Positions 8,187 through 17,317 are shown, counted from the first letter of the stretch. The stretch is 64,000 bases of DNA from Paenibacillus plantiphilus (GCF_927798095.1 NZ_CAKMMF010000007.1:186001-250000), one strand, 5' to 3'. A program made the numbers and translations. Notes: a model not told the origin generated them from the letters alone.

Positions 8187-8987
8187 ATGAGTGCTCCAAC
8201 GACTGCATTAACCAATCGAGGGACGCGGAAGACGACGATTGTACTGCTTGGCTCGTTGATTCCGGTCTCATTGCTTGTCGGCTGGCAGGTTCTCGGCGAC
8301 TTGGGATACATCTCTACCTTATTGTTTCCTACACCGCTCACAATCGCGGAGGCCTTCGGCAAGCTTATTGAATCCGGCGAGCTTATGGAGCATTTGCAAA
8401 TAAGCGTCACTCGGGCTGGGCTAGGTTTTCTATTAGGCGGTGGTTTGGGCCTGCAGCTCGGCGTGCTTGTCGGCCTGTTCCGCCAAACCGAGAGGGCGCT
8501 TGATCCTTCCGTACAGATGCTGCGGATGATCCCGCACTTGGCTGTTGCCCCTCTATTCATACTTTGGTTTGGTATCGGGGAGGAATCCAAGGTGCTGCTT
8601 ATTGCCAAAGGCGCTTTTTTTCCGCTCTATATCAATACGTTTCTAGGCATACGCAATGTGGACAACAAATTGTTCGAGGTAGCGAGGGTGCTGCAATTCA
8701 GCCGATTCAAGCAGGTGATCCGCTTGGCCCTGCCTGCTTCAATGCCGAATATTCTGCTTGGCTTGCGCCTGTCGCTTGCTGTTTCTTGGCTGGGACTTGT
8801 CGTTGCGGAATTGATGGCTTCCACATCCGGTATAGGTTATTTAATGTCCGATGCCAGACAGTTCAACAAGACGGCTGTCGTATTCGTAGGCATCATCGTA
8901 TTCGCCGCAGTCGGGAAGCTGATCGATTCGTTCGTTAAACTGCTGGAGCATCGGCTTATCAAGTGGCGCGACAGCTATAAGGGATAG
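8187..8987 (+). CDS. ABC importer permease 1, SsuC/TauC type
   Basis: 266-residue inner-membrane permease of the BPD_transp_1 fold, about six membrane helices (LLGSLIPVSLLVGWQVL, LGFLLGGGLGLQLGVLVGLF, LLGLRLSLAVSWLGLVVAELM, VVFVGIIVFAAVGKLIDSF). The cytoplasmic EAA-like loop reads EVARVLQFSRFKQVIRLALPASMPNILLGLRL. The gene follows the ATPase by 33 nt with its own GGAGAGGAG. It is clearly paralogous to the next gene (shared AKGAFFPLYINTFLGIRNVDN), so the importer probably uses a heterodimer. Confidence 0.92.
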   Translation: MSAPTTALTNRGTRKTTIVLLGSLIPVSLLVGWQVLGDLGYISTLLFPTPLTIAEAFGKLIESGELMEHLQISVTRAGLGFLLGGGLGLQLGVLVGLFRQTERALDPSVQMLRMIPHLAVAPLFILWFGIGEESKVLLIAKGAFFPLYINTFLGIRNVDNKLFEVARVLQFSRFKQVIRLALPASMPNILLGLRLSLAVSWLGLVVAELMASTSGIGYLMSDARQFNKTAVVFVGIIVFAAVGKLIDSFVKLLEHRLIKWRDSYKG

Positions 8988-9002
8988 GAAGGAGTGACTG
9001 AA

Positions 9003-9848
9003 TTGAGCAAGCCGTTAGAGCTGCTGGGACAGCCGGACCGCAAAGCGCAGAATGAGAAGAGATGGGCAATTTCGGCAAAATGGAGGGCGCGATTGAGCAG
9101 CTTCGCCATCGGCGCAATCCTGCCGGTCAGTTTATTGGCAATCTGGCAGCTGGCAGGCGATTTAGGGCTGATCGATACCTTTTTCCTGCCGACGCCCTCG
9201 ATGATTTTTGCGGCCTTCGGAGATTTGTTCGCAAGCGGTGATCTCACCTATCATTTGGGCGTTAGTCTTGGTCGTGCGGCGGTGGGATTTGCCATTGGCG
9301 GAAGCATTGGCTTGCTGCTGGGGCTTGTTGTCGGATTCTCCCGATATGGGGAGTATGTGCTGGACCCTAGCGTACAGCTGTTTCGGATGGTTCCGCATCT
9401 GGCTATCGCGCCGCTCATCATCCTGTGGTTCGGGTTCGGTGAGGTTTCCAAAATATTGATCATTGCCAAGGGCGCGTTCTTTCCCTTGTATATCAACACC
9501 TTTCTAGGCATTCGCAATGTAGACAACAAGCTGTTCGACGTAGCCCGTGTGATGTCGTTCAGCCGATGGAAACAAATATTTCTGCTTGTTATTCCAGCAT
9601 CTCTGCCCCAAATGTTCCTGGGCTTGCGGCTGTCGCTGGCGCTCTCTTGGCTAGGTCTTGTCGTTGCAGAGCTGATTGGCTCTCAAGCAGGCATTGGATT
9701 CTTAATGACGATTGCCAAGCAAAATTCGATTATGGAAATCATCTTTGTCGGTGTCATCTTGTTCGCAGTCGTCGGCAAGCTGATCGATTCGTTCGTTCGG
9801 CTGCTGGAGCGCAGGTTTCTGCAATGGCAGGATAGCTATAAAGGATAA
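9003..9848 (+). CDS. ABC importer permease 2, SsuC/TauC type
   Basis: 281-residue partner permease with the same fold and EAA-like loop (DVARVMSFSRWKQIFLLVIPASLPQMFLGLRL). The TTG at 9003 is 8 nt after GGAAGGAG; the GTG at 8994 overlaps that ribosome binding site and is less likely. The two permeases probably arose by tandem duplication and then diverged mostly in their N-terminal cytoplasmic tails. Many SsuC/TauC systems work as homodimers, so a dedicated pair is a mild oddity. Confidence 0.91.
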   Translation: MSKPLELLGQPDRKAQNEKRWAISAKWRARLSSFAIGAILPVSLLAIWQLAGDLGLIDTFFLPTPSMIFAAFGDLFASGDLTYHLGVSLGRAAVGFAIGGSIGLLLGLVVGFSRYGEYVLDPSVQLFRMVPHLAIAPLIILWFGFGEVSKILIIAKGAFFPLYINTFLGIRNVDNKLFDVARVMSFSRWKQIFLLVIPASLPQMFLGLRLSLALSWLGLVVAELIGSQAGIGFLMTIAKQNSIMEIIFVGVILFAVVGKLIDSFVRLLERRFLQWQDSYKG

Positions 9849-9866
9849 TATGGGAGGTAATATGAG

Positions 9867-11465
9867 ATGAGCGAGAGAAAACCGGATCTGCAATTAACAG
9901 CCGATGTATTGGTAATCGGTGGAGGACCAGCGGGGACATGGGCCGCAATTACAGCGGTATCCAAAGGATCAAAGGTTGTGCTGGTCGATAAAGGGTATTG
10001 CGGCACAAGCGGAGCGACAGCGCCTTCGGGAACGGGAGTCTGGTACATTAATCCGGATAAGCAGCAGCGGGAGGAAGCGAAGCAAAGCCGATACGGGCTC
10101 GGCGGACAGCTTGCTGATAACCGCTGGATGGATCGTGTTCTTGATCGAACGTATGAGAATATGAACAAGCTGGGAGAGTTCGGATATCCGTTCCCGCTTG
10201 ATGAGCTAGGCAATCCATACAAGAGAGGGCTTCAAGGGCCGGAGTATATGAAGCTGATGCGCAGGCTCGTTCTGAAAGCGGGGGTCCGCATTCTGGACCA
10301 TAGCCCCGCATTGGAGCTGCTTGCGGATGACCATGGCGTCGGCGGCGCGCATGGCTACAATTTGCACACGGGAGAGACGTGGAGCGTTCAGGCTGGAGCG
10401 GTCATTATTGCAACAGGCGGCTGCGCCTTCCTAAGCAAGGCGCTTGGATGCAATGTGCTGACAGGAGACGGTTATTTATTGGCAGCGGAAGCTGGCGCAG
10501 AGCTGTCGGGAATGGAATTCTCGAACGCATATGCCATTTCGCCAACGTTCTCATCTGTGACCAAGACGGCCTACTATCGTTATGCCAGCTTCTATTATGA
10601 AGACGGGACGGCCGTGGAAGGAGCGGGATCACAGCGGGGGCGGTCCATTATCGCACGCAATCTGCTTCAGGGGCGTCAGGTTTACGCTTCACTTGATCAG
10701 GCGCCGGAAGATATTCATCCGCTTCTGCGCGTGAATCAGACGAATTTCTTCCTGCCGTTCGATCGTCTGGGCATTGATCCGTTCAAGGATAAATTCCCCG
10801 TAACGCTCCGTCTTGAGGGCACGGTTAGAGGCACGGGCGGCATCCATATCGTGGATGAAACCTGTGCGACCAAGGTTCCGGGGCTGTATGCGGCGGGGGA
10901 TGCGGCTACTCGCGAGCTGATATGCGGCGGTTTCACCGGAGGCGGCAGCCATAATGCGGCATGGGCGATGTCTTCGGGCTCATTTGCCGGTGAGGGTGCG
11001 GCAGTCTACGCAGCGACTCTGGGTGATTCGTCGTCAACCCGATCACTGAAGGGCTTGTCGTCGTCCACATTAACGAGAGGCGCGTCCGATGCCAAGCCGA
11101 ACAAGACGGAGGAGAGAGTCCGCGCGGTACAAGACGAGGTGGCGCCGTATGATCGCAATCTGTTCCGAACATCCAAAGGGCTGAACGAGTCGTTATCGAC
11201 CCTGGATCATATTTGGCAGGATATCCGCAATGAGACGATCTCGCTGGATGCGCATTCGGTGAAGAAGAGAGAAGCTGCGGCAATGACCGCGACGGCACGA
11301 TGGATGTACAATACGGCCCTTGAACGCACGGAAACACGCGGCATGCACAAGCGCGAGGATTTCCCGCAGCAGGATGCTTCGCAGCAGTATCGTCTTATTA
11401 GCGGCGGCCTTGACAAGGTCTGGGTTAAGAAGGAGGAAGTTGCGAAGGAGGCCGTATTGCATTGA
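9867..11465 (+). CDS. AprA-like FAD flavoprotein (fumarate reductase/APS reductase family)
   Basis: 532 residues. The N-terminal FAD-binding motif VLVIGGGPAGTWAAI (about residues 14-28), the VVLVDKGYCGTSGATAPSGTG segment, VIIATGG and the C-terminal VPGLYAAGDAATRELICGGFTGGGSHNAAWAM place it in the FAD_binding_2 flavoprotein family, closest in style to AprA (adenylylsulfate reductase alpha). It overlaps by 4 nt a gene for an eight-cysteine ferredoxin that would correspond to AprB, so the two probably form a soluble complex. True AprA proteins are longer (over 600 residues). Substrate unknown; linkage to a sulfonate-type importer points to reductive or oxidative handling of an organosulfur compound. 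Confidence 0.85.
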   Translation: MSERKPDLQLTADVLVIGGGPAGTWAAITAVSKGSKVVLVDKGYCGTSGATAPSGTGVWYINPDKQQREEAKQSRYGLGGQLADNRWMDRVLDRTYENMNKLGEFGYPFPLDELGNPYKRGLQGPEYMKLMRRLVLKAGVRILDHSPALELLADDHGVGGAHGYNLHTGETWSVQAGAVIIATGGCAFLSKALGCNVLTGDGYLLAAEAGAELSGMEFSNAYAISPTFSSVTKTAYYRYASFYYEDGTAVEGAGSQRGRSIIARNLLQGRQVYASLDQAPEDIHPLLRVNQTNFFLPFDRLGIDPFKDKFPVTLRLEGTVRGTGGIHIVDETCATKVPGLYAAGDAATRELICGGFTGGGSHNAAWAMSSGSFAGEGAAVYAATLGDSSSTRSLKGLSSSTLTRGASDAKPNKTEERVRAVQDEVAPYDRNLFRTSKGLNESLSTLDHIWQDIRNETISLDAHSVKKREAAAMTATARWMYNTALERTETRGMHKREDFPQQDASQQYRLISGGLDKVWVKKEEVAKEAVLH

Positions 11466-11791
11466 TAGAGATAGTGAGCGAGTCCAAATGTATTTCGTGC
11501 AATTTGTGCGTGTCCGTTTGTCCGACCAATGTGTTCGACAAAGTCGAAGGCGGCATTCCAGTTATCGCCCGTCAAAGTGATTGTCAGACCTGCTTCATGT
11601 GCGAGCTGTATTGCCCGGTAGACGCACTGTATGTGGACCCGAACCCCGAGCAGATCACACTGAAAAGCGAAGAGGATGTGGAGAATCTCGGCTTGTTCGG
11701 CGGTTATCGCGAGAAGGTTGGCTGGGGAAAAGGCCGGACACCGGTAGCCAAGCATGACTACATGTACCAGCTTTCAGCAAAAACAAGATAG
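11462..11791 (+). CDS. two-[4Fe-4S] ferredoxin, AprB-like partner
   Basis: 109 residues. Two cluster motifs are complete: Cys10, 13, 16, 20 (CISCNLCVSVCP) and Cys41, 44, 47, 51 (CQTCFMCELYCP). A ~55-residue C-terminal extension (EDVENLGLFGGYREKVGWGKG) is longer than in simple ferredoxins and may wrap the flavoprotein, as the AprB tail does. The TTG start overlaps the stop of the flavoprotein gene (TTGA), indicating translational coupling and fixed stoichiometry. Role inferred: electron carrier to or from the AprA-like FAD protein. Confidence 0.9.
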   Translation: MIEIVSESKCISCNLCVSVCPTNVFDKVEGGIPVIARQSDCQTCFMCELYCPVDALYVDPNPEQITLKSEEDVENLGLFGGYREKVGWGKGRTPVAKHDYMYQLSAKTR

Positions 11792-11832
11792 GCTGTGGTC
11801 GAATGAAACAGAGAATGGGGAGGAACATACAG

Positions 11833-12849
11833 ATGGTACAGCAACAGAGAGATAGACGCAGAGGGAACAAGTTCAGTTTCGGAATATCGGTGCTGCTGCT
11901 AGGCGCATTGATATTGCTGCAGGCATGCGGCAGCCAAGGGGGCAACGCAGCGGACGATAAGGAGCAGGGAGGCGGAGTTCCGACCGTTCTCAACTATGGC
12001 TATATCGGAGTTAACGAATTGAATCTGCCCAGAGCTGCAGAGGGCTGGGGATTGCATAAAGGGATTATTCAAGCGGAGCTGAAGAAACACGGGATCACCG
12101 AAATCAAGCTAAGCGGATTTCCTAACGGCCCCGATTTGAACGAATCTCTCATTAGCGGAAGGCTTGATATCGGCAGTCTGGGGGATACGCCGGCAATTCT
12201 TGCGCGTTCCTCTGGAGCGAAGACAAGATTGATCACACAAGCCTCTACAGACAATATTGGTTATTTGATCGGCAAGAAGGATCTGAAGAGCTTGAAGGAA
12301 TTGGAAGGAAAAACCATCGCGATTCAGAAGGGTTCATTCATGCATCGATACGTTGTCGGTTTGTTCAAAAAAGAAGGAATAACGGAATATAAGCTCATTC
12401 ATATGCTTCGTCCTGATGGAGAGGCAGCGCTAGCTCGCGGCGAGGTGGACGCCATGACGAACAATGGAGTTTATGCCCTCAAGCTCATCGAGGAAGGCTT
12501 CTCCCATTTGGATGATGCGACAAAGCACCCGGAGCTGTACGGCTCGAACGCAACTGTCGTCTCTGAGGAGTATCTGAAGAAATTCCCTGATTTCCCTAAG
12601 GTGTGGAATGAAGCGCGGCTTAAAGCGCTGGAGGATTTGAAGAAGCATCCGGAGGAGTATTATCAGTTCATTGCTGATATTCAGAAAACGACGCCGGAGC
12701 TGGCTAAGAAAACAGCGCCAATCGAGGCGATTAAGGATCAGCCCTTCACAGATAGCGGGGTAGAGCTGCTGGAGGGGACGAAGAACTTCCTCGTCGAGGA
12801 GAAGCTGGCCGAGAATGATTTTGACATCAATGCGTGGATCTTGAAATAA
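11833..12849 (+). CDS. ABC importer substrate-binding lipoprotein, SsuA/TauA type
   Basis: 338 residues. Signal peptide with a lipobox (LILLQACGS) for lipid anchoring outside the membrane. The mature part has the NMT1/SsuA-like fold: GYIGVNELNLPRAAEGWGLHKG, LISGRLDIGSLGDTPAILARSSG, IGKKDLKSLKELEGKTIAIQKGSFMHRYV and ARGEVDAMTNNGVYALKLIEEG. The ATG at 11833 is chosen because GGGGAGGA lies 8-9 nt upstream; the ATG at 11803 has no such site. It supplies ligand to the two permeases encoded earlier in the operon. Confidence 0.92.
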   Translation: MVQQQRDRRRGNKFSFGISVLLLGALILLQACGSQGGNAADDKEQGGGVPTVLNYGYIGVNELNLPRAAEGWGLHKGIIQAELKKHGITEIKLSGFPNGPDLNESLISGRLDIGSLGDTPAILARSSGAKTRLITQASTDNIGYLIGKKDLKSLKELEGKTIAIQKGSFMHRYVVGLFKKEGITEYKLIHMLRPDGEAALARGEVDAMTNNGVYALKLIEEGFSHLDDATKHPELYGSNATVVSEEYLKKFPDFPKVWNEARLKALEDLKKHPEEYYQFIADIQKTTPELAKKTAPIEAIKDQPFTDSGVELLEGTKNFLVEEKLAENDFDINAWILK

Positions 12850-12871
12850 GGGAGAGAGCGGGAGAAGCATC

Positions 12872-12937
12872 ATGACAAATTCAGTTCAGCTGATCGAAGC
12901 AGCCATCAATCCGGCGGATCATCGTGCACTGGCGTAG
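12872..12937 (+). CDS. possible 21-residue leader peptide before the MFS gene
   Basis: A 21-codon frame starting ATGACAAATTC and ending in TAG, preceded by a GGGAGA-type ribosome binding site, overlaps the GTG start of the MFS gene. It may couple translation of the exporter, or be the remnant of a gene start. Nothing resembling a known peptide is seen. Confidence 0.3.
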   Translation: MTNSVQLIEAAINPADHRALA

Positions 12938-14132
12938 ACAACATGCTTCATTAATGATGGTTCAATTGTTTATGAGCATAGCCCATAGCATGTATATTAC
13001 TCTGCTGCCCAGACAACTAAGTGATTTGGGGTTGAGCGCAGAAGAGCTGACGACATGGACGGGCATTATATTTGCCGGCAATTTCGCAGCGATGATGCTG
13101 ATCATGCCTTTGCTTGGACGGATGGGTGACCGAATCGGCCGGAAGCCGATCATGCTGTGGTCGGGGCTGGGGATGGCATTGATGACACTGCTTATGTCAG
13201 CTGCGGGGAGCCAGATCGAGATGGCCGTTCTACGCTTCCTGCAGGGCTGCTTTACCGGCATTCTGCCATTCTCGATGATTCTTGTCGTCACTGGAGCGCC
13301 TAAGGATCGGGTAGGGGTATCCGTAGGCAAAATGCAGATGATGGCTGAAAGTGGAGCCGTAATAGGCCCGCTAATCGGCGCGTTGCTTCTCGCCTTCCTT
13401 CAGCCCAGATTTGGCTTTCCTGTTATGAGCGCCTTCATTCTGACGGCTACAATCTTCGTGTGGCGATTTGTTCAGGACCCAAAGGAACAGAAGCTCCTTG
13501 CAGAAGTAAAGACGAACCTGTGGCAGGATTTTCGCGAGATTTGGCGTACGAAGCCGTTTCCGCAGCTTATGATAAGCGCCTTCTGCATAAACTTTTGTCT
13601 GATCGGCACAGTGCCGTTGCTTGGATTCTTCATTGAGGCGGCTGATGGGCATTGGTGGACCGGGGGCTTCAATATTGGATTCGCGCTTTCGATAACCTCC
13701 TTCGCAGTCATCCTGTCCTCTCCGCTGCTGGGTAAGCTGTCGGATCGAATCGGGGCGCTGCCCATGCTTACAGCAGCGGCGCTTCTTGCTTCGACGTTAA
13801 GCGTTGTACAGGCGATGGCACATTCCTATACGATGATTATTATCTGCCGGTTTCTGATGGGTGTGTGCGTAGCGGCACTGCTGCCCAACGTTCAAGCTCA
13901 AATCCGGCAATATGTTCGCCCAGGAATGGAATCAAGAACCTTCGGATTTACGAATTCCTGGCAGTTCATGGGGAGCTTGTCTGGTCCTGCATTAGGAGGA
14001 GTGCTGACCTCTTATTTGGGTATTCGGGGCTGGTTCTGGGCGCTGGCGCTGGTCTTCTGCTTCAGCTTCCTGCAGGCGCTGTGGATGGGCCGATTAGTGA
14101 AAGAGACCCATCAAGCGCTGCCGGTCACGTAG
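12924..14132 (+). CDS. MFS transporter (DHA1-type exporter)
   Basis: 402 residues, about 12 membrane helices. The loop 2-3 signature GRMGDRIGRKPIM and its repeat in the second half, GKLSDRIGALPML, mark the major facilitator superfamily; LRFLQGCFTGILPF and the start region SMYITLLPRQLSDLGL resemble the drug:proton antiporter DHA1 group. The GTG at 12924 has only a weak ribosome binding site and the ATG at 12954 none. As the last gene of the sulfur-type operon, followed by a strong terminator, it may export a product or toxic analogue of the imported compound; this is inference. Confidence 0.88.
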   Translation: MHWRRQHASLMMVQLFMSIAHSMYITLLPRQLSDLGLSAEELTTWTGIIFAGNFAAMMLIMPLLGRMGDRIGRKPIMLWSGLGMALMTLLMSAAGSQIEMAVLRFLQGCFTGILPFSMILVVTGAPKDRVGVSVGKMQMMAESGAVIGPLIGALLLAFLQPRFGFPVMSAFILTATIFVWRFVQDPKEQKLLAEVKTNLWQDFREIWRTKPFPQLMISAFCINFCLIGTVPLLGFFIEAADGHWWTGGFNIGFALSITSFAVILSSPLLGKLSDRIGALPMLTAAALLASTLSVVQAMAHSYTMIIICRFLMGVCVAALLPNVQAQIRQYVRPGMESRTFGFTNSWQFMGSLSGPALGGVLTSYLGIRGWFWALALVFCFSFLQALWMGRLVKETHQALPVT

Positions 14133-14171
14133 GCAGCAATTGAGGGCAAGGATGGTTTCTGGCATATCGTC

Positions 14172-14204
14172 AACAACCCCGCAGCTGCTGCGGGGTTGTT
14201 TCTA
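14172..14204 (+). terminator. operon terminator after the MFS gene
   Basis: 13-bp perfect stem AACAACCCCGCAG / CTGCGGGGTTGTT with a 3-nt loop and T-rich tail. Confidence 0.93.
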
Positions 14205-14284
14205 TTTGCAGAGGCTAAGACAATGGCAACAGTATCAGATTTGTGATAGTATTTACATCTATATAGAATAAGGAAGTGACATGA

Positions 14285-14641
14285 GTGATTAACATAACCA
14301 TTCCAACACCGGATGTGACCATTGACAAGCAGGTTGCTCCGCAGCTTAGCAATATTTACGGGTTTACTGATTTCCACCTGATTTCCAGAGATAAGGGCGG
14401 CATCTTCATGTTTTACAACGGCAAGGGGGAATTATTGTTCGTTGGTAAAGCGAGAAAGCTAAGACCAAGAATTAAGAAGCATTTTGAGGATACAGTATCC
14501 CCGATCAAAATGTTCAGAGACGAAGTGACCAGAATCGATGTCTGTCTCGTCGAGGACCCCGTGCATAGAGAGATCTATGAAACTTACATTATTAATGAGC
14601 TCAAGTCCAAATATAATGTAGACAAAGTGCTGTTCAGGTAA
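14285..14641 (+). CDS. GIY-YIG nuclease-fold protein
   Basis: 118 residues. The core GGIFMFYNGKGELLFVGKARKLRPRIKKHF corresponds to the GIY-YIG motif (GIF...FVG) with the conserved Arg in KLRPRI, and a Glu further on (HREIYETYIINELKSKYN). The form is like the UvrC N-terminal module and small stand-alone GIY-YIG proteins. A GTG start at 14285 lies 8 nt after AGGAAG. Function (DNA repair, restriction or other) cannot be read from context; it stands alone with its own terminator. The degenerate YIG (FVG) leaves catalytic activity uncertain. Confidence 0.85.
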   Translation: MINITIPTPDVTIDKQVAPQLSNIYGFTDFHLISRDKGGIFMFYNGKGELLFVGKARKLRPRIKKHFEDTVSPIKMFRDEVTRIDVCLVEDPVHREIYETYIINELKSKYNVDKVLFR

Positions 14642-14656
14642 ATATGCGGATCGATG

Positions 14657-14705
14657 AAAAGCAATAGACGCAGTCAGTCAGGACCGCGCTTATTGCTTTT
14701 ATTGC
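14657..14705 (+). terminator. terminator after the GIY-YIG gene
   Basis: 10-bp stem AAAAGCAATA / TATTGCTTTT around a 24-nt GC-rich loop, followed by a T-rich stretch. Confidence 0.6.
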
Positions 14706-14830
14706 GTCCAGCTGGCATGCGTTACTCCCTTGTTTTAGCCAAATAATTCTGGGACAATACAGAGTGAGCATATTAGCCTGGCTGCTGCGTTATGAGCAGA
14801 TCAGAACGGAAGATGAAAAGAGGACAACGA

Positions 14831-15889
14831 ATGAACAAGACATCCATCTATGGATTAACATTAGAGCAGCTGGCGGCCTGGCTGTTGGCGCATGGGCATA
14901 AGAGGTTCCGGGCAACCCAGGTTTGGGATTGGCTCTATCGGAAGCGGGTTACAGACTTCGCAGCAATGACGGATGTTCATAAAGAATGTCTGCAGCTGCT
15001 GGAGGAGCATTATGCCATCCAAACGTTGAACGAGCATTTGAAGCAAGAGTCAGCGGATGGAACGATTAAGTTTCTGTTCAAGCTGCAGGATGGCAATCTG
15101 ATCGAAACGGTTCTGATGAGGCATAAATACGGCTTGTCCGTATGTGTTACGACGCAAGTCGGCTGCAACATTGGCTGCAGCTTCTGTGCGAGCGGATTAT
15201 TGGCGAAGAGCCGCGATCTGACCAGCGGCGAGATCGTCGGACAAATTATGAAGGCCCAGCAGCACCTGGATAACGCGGGGCAGGATGAGAGGGTTAGCCA
15301 TGTCGTTGTGATGGGAATCGGCGAGCCATTCGATAACTTCGACAACATGGTTGATTTCCTGGAAGTAATCAAGGATCACAAGGGGCTCGCCATTGGCGCG
15401 AGGCATATTACTGTATCGACCAGCGGTCTTGCTGACAAGATCGTTGCTTTCACTGACGCCAATCTGCAGGTTAACCTGGCAGTCTCCCTGCATGCGCCGA
15501 ATGACGAGCTTCGGACGCGGATTATGAAGATCAACCGAGCCATTCCCATCGACAGGCTGATGAAGTCCATCGACTATTATTTGGAGAAGGCGAATCGCAG
15601 AATAACGCTGGAATATATTCTGCTGAAGGATGTGAATGACCGCAAGGAGCATGCCCTTGAGCTTGCCGAGCTCATTGGCGACCGGCGCCAGCTTGCGACG
15701 GTTAATTTAATCCCATACAACCCAGTGGACGAGCATAGCCAGTATCAGAGAAGCGAGCAGCAATCGGTGAGCGCATTCTATGACGTGCTGAAGAAGCAAG
15801 GTATCAATTGCAGCGTCCGCCTTGAGCACGGGACCGATATCGATGCTGCATGCGGACAGCTGCGAAGCAAGCAAATACGAGAAGCTTAA
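14831..15889 (+). CDS. rlmN: radical-SAM 23S rRNA methyltransferase, RlmN family
   Basis: 352 residues. RlmN methylates C2 of A2503 in 23S rRNA (and A37 in tRNA in some bacteria). Seen here: N-terminal [32 protein letters not shown], the radical-SAM cluster [30 protein letters not shown] and the C-terminal [14 protein letters not shown] that carries the second catalytic cysteine. The ATG at 14831 has AGAGGA 7 nt upstream. Sequence such as [20 protein letters not shown] and [20 protein letters not shown] differs from the usual Bacillus RlmN, so this may be a second copy. Similarity is to RlmN rather than Cfr (C8 methylation, antibiotic resistance). Its stop overlaps the convergent gene by 4 nt. 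Confidence 0.9.
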   Translation: MNKTSIYGLTLEQLAAWLLAHGHKRFRATQVWDWLYRKRVTDFAAMTDVHKECLQLLEEHYAIQTLNEHLKQESADGTIKFLFKLQDGNLIETVLMRHKYGLSVCVTTQVGCNIGCSFCASGLLAKSRDLTSGEIVGQIMKAQQHLDNAGQDERVSHVVVMGIGEPFDNFDNMVDFLEVIKDHKGLAIGARHITVSTSGLADKIVAFTDANLQVNLAVSLHAPNDELRTRIMKINRAIPIDRLMKSIDYYLEKANRRITLEYILLKDVNDRKEHALELAELIGDRRQLATVNLIPYNPVDEHSQYQRSEQQSVSAFYDVLKKQGINCSVRLEHGTDIDAACGQLRSKQIREA

Positions 15890-16875
15890 CGCGTTATAGA
15901 AGAGGGAAGGCGTTTCTTCAATTGAAGGGCTAGATCGCTGTAGAGAGGGGAATGCAGGGGCTGTTCTTTAACAAGGACGCCTCCCTCAAGGCGCAGCCAA
16001 GTTGCAAATTCTCCATCGCCCTCCCGCAGTTCTATCACACGCGCGCCGCGCGCAAGCCCATCTCTCCCATACGCATTGAAGCCAGTTGTTCGTCCATAGC
16101 ATAATGAAATGCCATGCAGATAACCCCAATAGTCATTCAGATGGTCATGCCCTGCGAATACACCCTTCACATCGCCGCTTTCCCAGAACGCATGGAACAA
16201 ACCGGAATTGATTCTCGGAGATCCCACCCCTTCAAGATTAGTGCCATAGCAAGTGTGGAAATCCCACAGATCGTTATACTCTGGCAGCGGAATGTGGAAG
16301 AAGGCCAAGGAAGGAACCGCGCCGCCATTCTTGCTTGTCCTATAACGCAGTGATTGTTGGCGGTACCATTGGATTTGATCCTGCTCGATCCAGGCAGCGC
16401 CGCCAATATCTTGAGGGGCCTTGCTGCCTGAATCGAAGAGATAGAGTACTGCGGCAGTTCTGGCACAATCCTCCGAACCTCCAATGATAATGGAATAATT
16501 GCCGACACCGCTGCATTCTGATGGACCGCGTTGTGCGATACATCCGGGCAGCCTCCCTGATAGCGTCATCAACGCCTCCCGTGTTATGCCTTCCTCCGCA
16601 TCATGGTTGCCGAATACGAAGGCCCAAGGTGTTCCCGACTCACTGACGGCTGATACAGCATGAGCAAATGCGGCCGCCGGATTGTCACAGAGCTCGCTAT
16701 GAATGATATCTCCGGTGAACACAACAAGATCAGGTGCTTCCGCATTAAGGATCTCCTGCATCAAGTCCCTGCTTAACCAATCAGCAGGATCGTCATTCTG
16801 CCAGTGGATATCCGTGAATTGGACGATTCTGAAGGTTCCGTTCTTACGAAAATGCAGCGGGCGCAGCGGATTCAT
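15886..16875 (-). CDS. calcineurin-like metallophosphoesterase
   Basis: 329 residues with the full two-metal set: FTDIHW (Asp, His), FTGDII (Asp), FGNHDAEEG (Asn, His), FFHIPLPE (His) and FAGHDHLND (His, His). The layout is like the purple-acid-phosphatase-type/Dcr2 group of hydrolases; no signal peptide, so probably cytosolic. GGAG lies 8 nt before the ATG at 16875, inside the end of the upstream GNAT gene, so the two overlap by 32 nt and are translationally coupled. Substrate unknown. Confidence 0.9.
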   Translation of the reverse strand: MNPLRPLHFRKNGTFRIVQFTDIHWQNDDPADWLSRDLMQEILNAEAPDLVVFTGDIIHSELCDNPAAAFAHAVSAVSESGTPWAFVFGNHDAEEGITREALMTLSGRLPGCIAQRGPSECSGVGNYSIIIGGSEDCARTAAVLYLFDSGSKAPQDIGGAAWIEQDQIQWYRQQSLRYRTSKNGGAVPSLAFFHIPLPEYNDLWDFHTCYGTNLEGVGSPRINSGLFHAFWESGDVKGVFAGHDHLNDYWGYLHGISLCYGRTTGFNAYGRDGLARGARVIELREGDGEFATWLRLEGGVLVKEQPLHSPLYSDLALQLKKRLPSSITR

Positions 16876-17317
16876 CTGTACTGCTCCTTTCTAATGGCTT
16901 GATGAAACGATAACCGGTAATCTCATATCCTAGCTCTAGATAGAACGGATGGGCTTCGTTCTTGCGTCCAAACCCGCTGATTAAATAGGCGGCTTTACAG
17001 CCAAGCTCTATGGCCCTCTGTTCGGCGAAGACCATCAGCTCTCTGCCGATCCCTCTGCGCTTCGCCTCAGCATGCACAACGATCACGCATATTTCGCCAT
17101 ACCTGCTCACTTCCCGAATATTCTCTCTGATTCGCAGCACAAGAACCCCCTGCACTTTGGCGTCCTGCTCATAGACATACACCCTGTCAGTCATGCTTTC
17201 TTCTAGCATCCGCATTCGGTTCTGCATATCAGGTCCCGAAATATGCCCTCCACCACTCAATTCAGACATCAGCTCACATAGCGAGGAGATATCACAGTCT
17301 GCAGCCTCTCTAATCAA
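16844..17317 (-). CDS. GNAT-family N-acetyltransferase
   Basis: 157 residues if started at the TTG at 17317, which follows GAGGTGG by 7 nt; an upstream frame to 17365 lacks a ribosome binding site. The fold begins LIREAADCDISSLCELMSEL, and the acetyl-CoA loop is VIVVHAEAKRRGIGRELMVFAEQRAIELG (motif RRGIGR), followed by AYLISGFGRKNEAHPFYLELGYE. Substrate cannot be predicted. It forms a two-gene unit with the overlapping phosphoesterase. Confidence 0.88.
   Translation of the reverse strand: MIREAADCDISSLCELMSELSGGGHISGPDMQNRMRMLEESMTDRVYVYEQDAKVQGVLVLRIRENIREVSRYGEICVIVVHAEAKRRGIGRELMVFAEQRAIELGCKAAYLISGFGRKNEAHPFYLELGYEITGYRFIKPLERSSTDESAAPAAFS

Noticed and set aside
14285-14641. GIY-YIG homing endonuclease or mobile intron
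   Set aside because: Only the small nuclease-fold domain is present, with no DNA-binding extension, and no intron or interrupted host gene flanks it.
14831-15889. Cfr-type antibiotic-resistance methylase
   Set aside because: Sequence around the cluster and the [16 protein letters not shown] and LIPYNPV segments follow RlmN, not Cfr.
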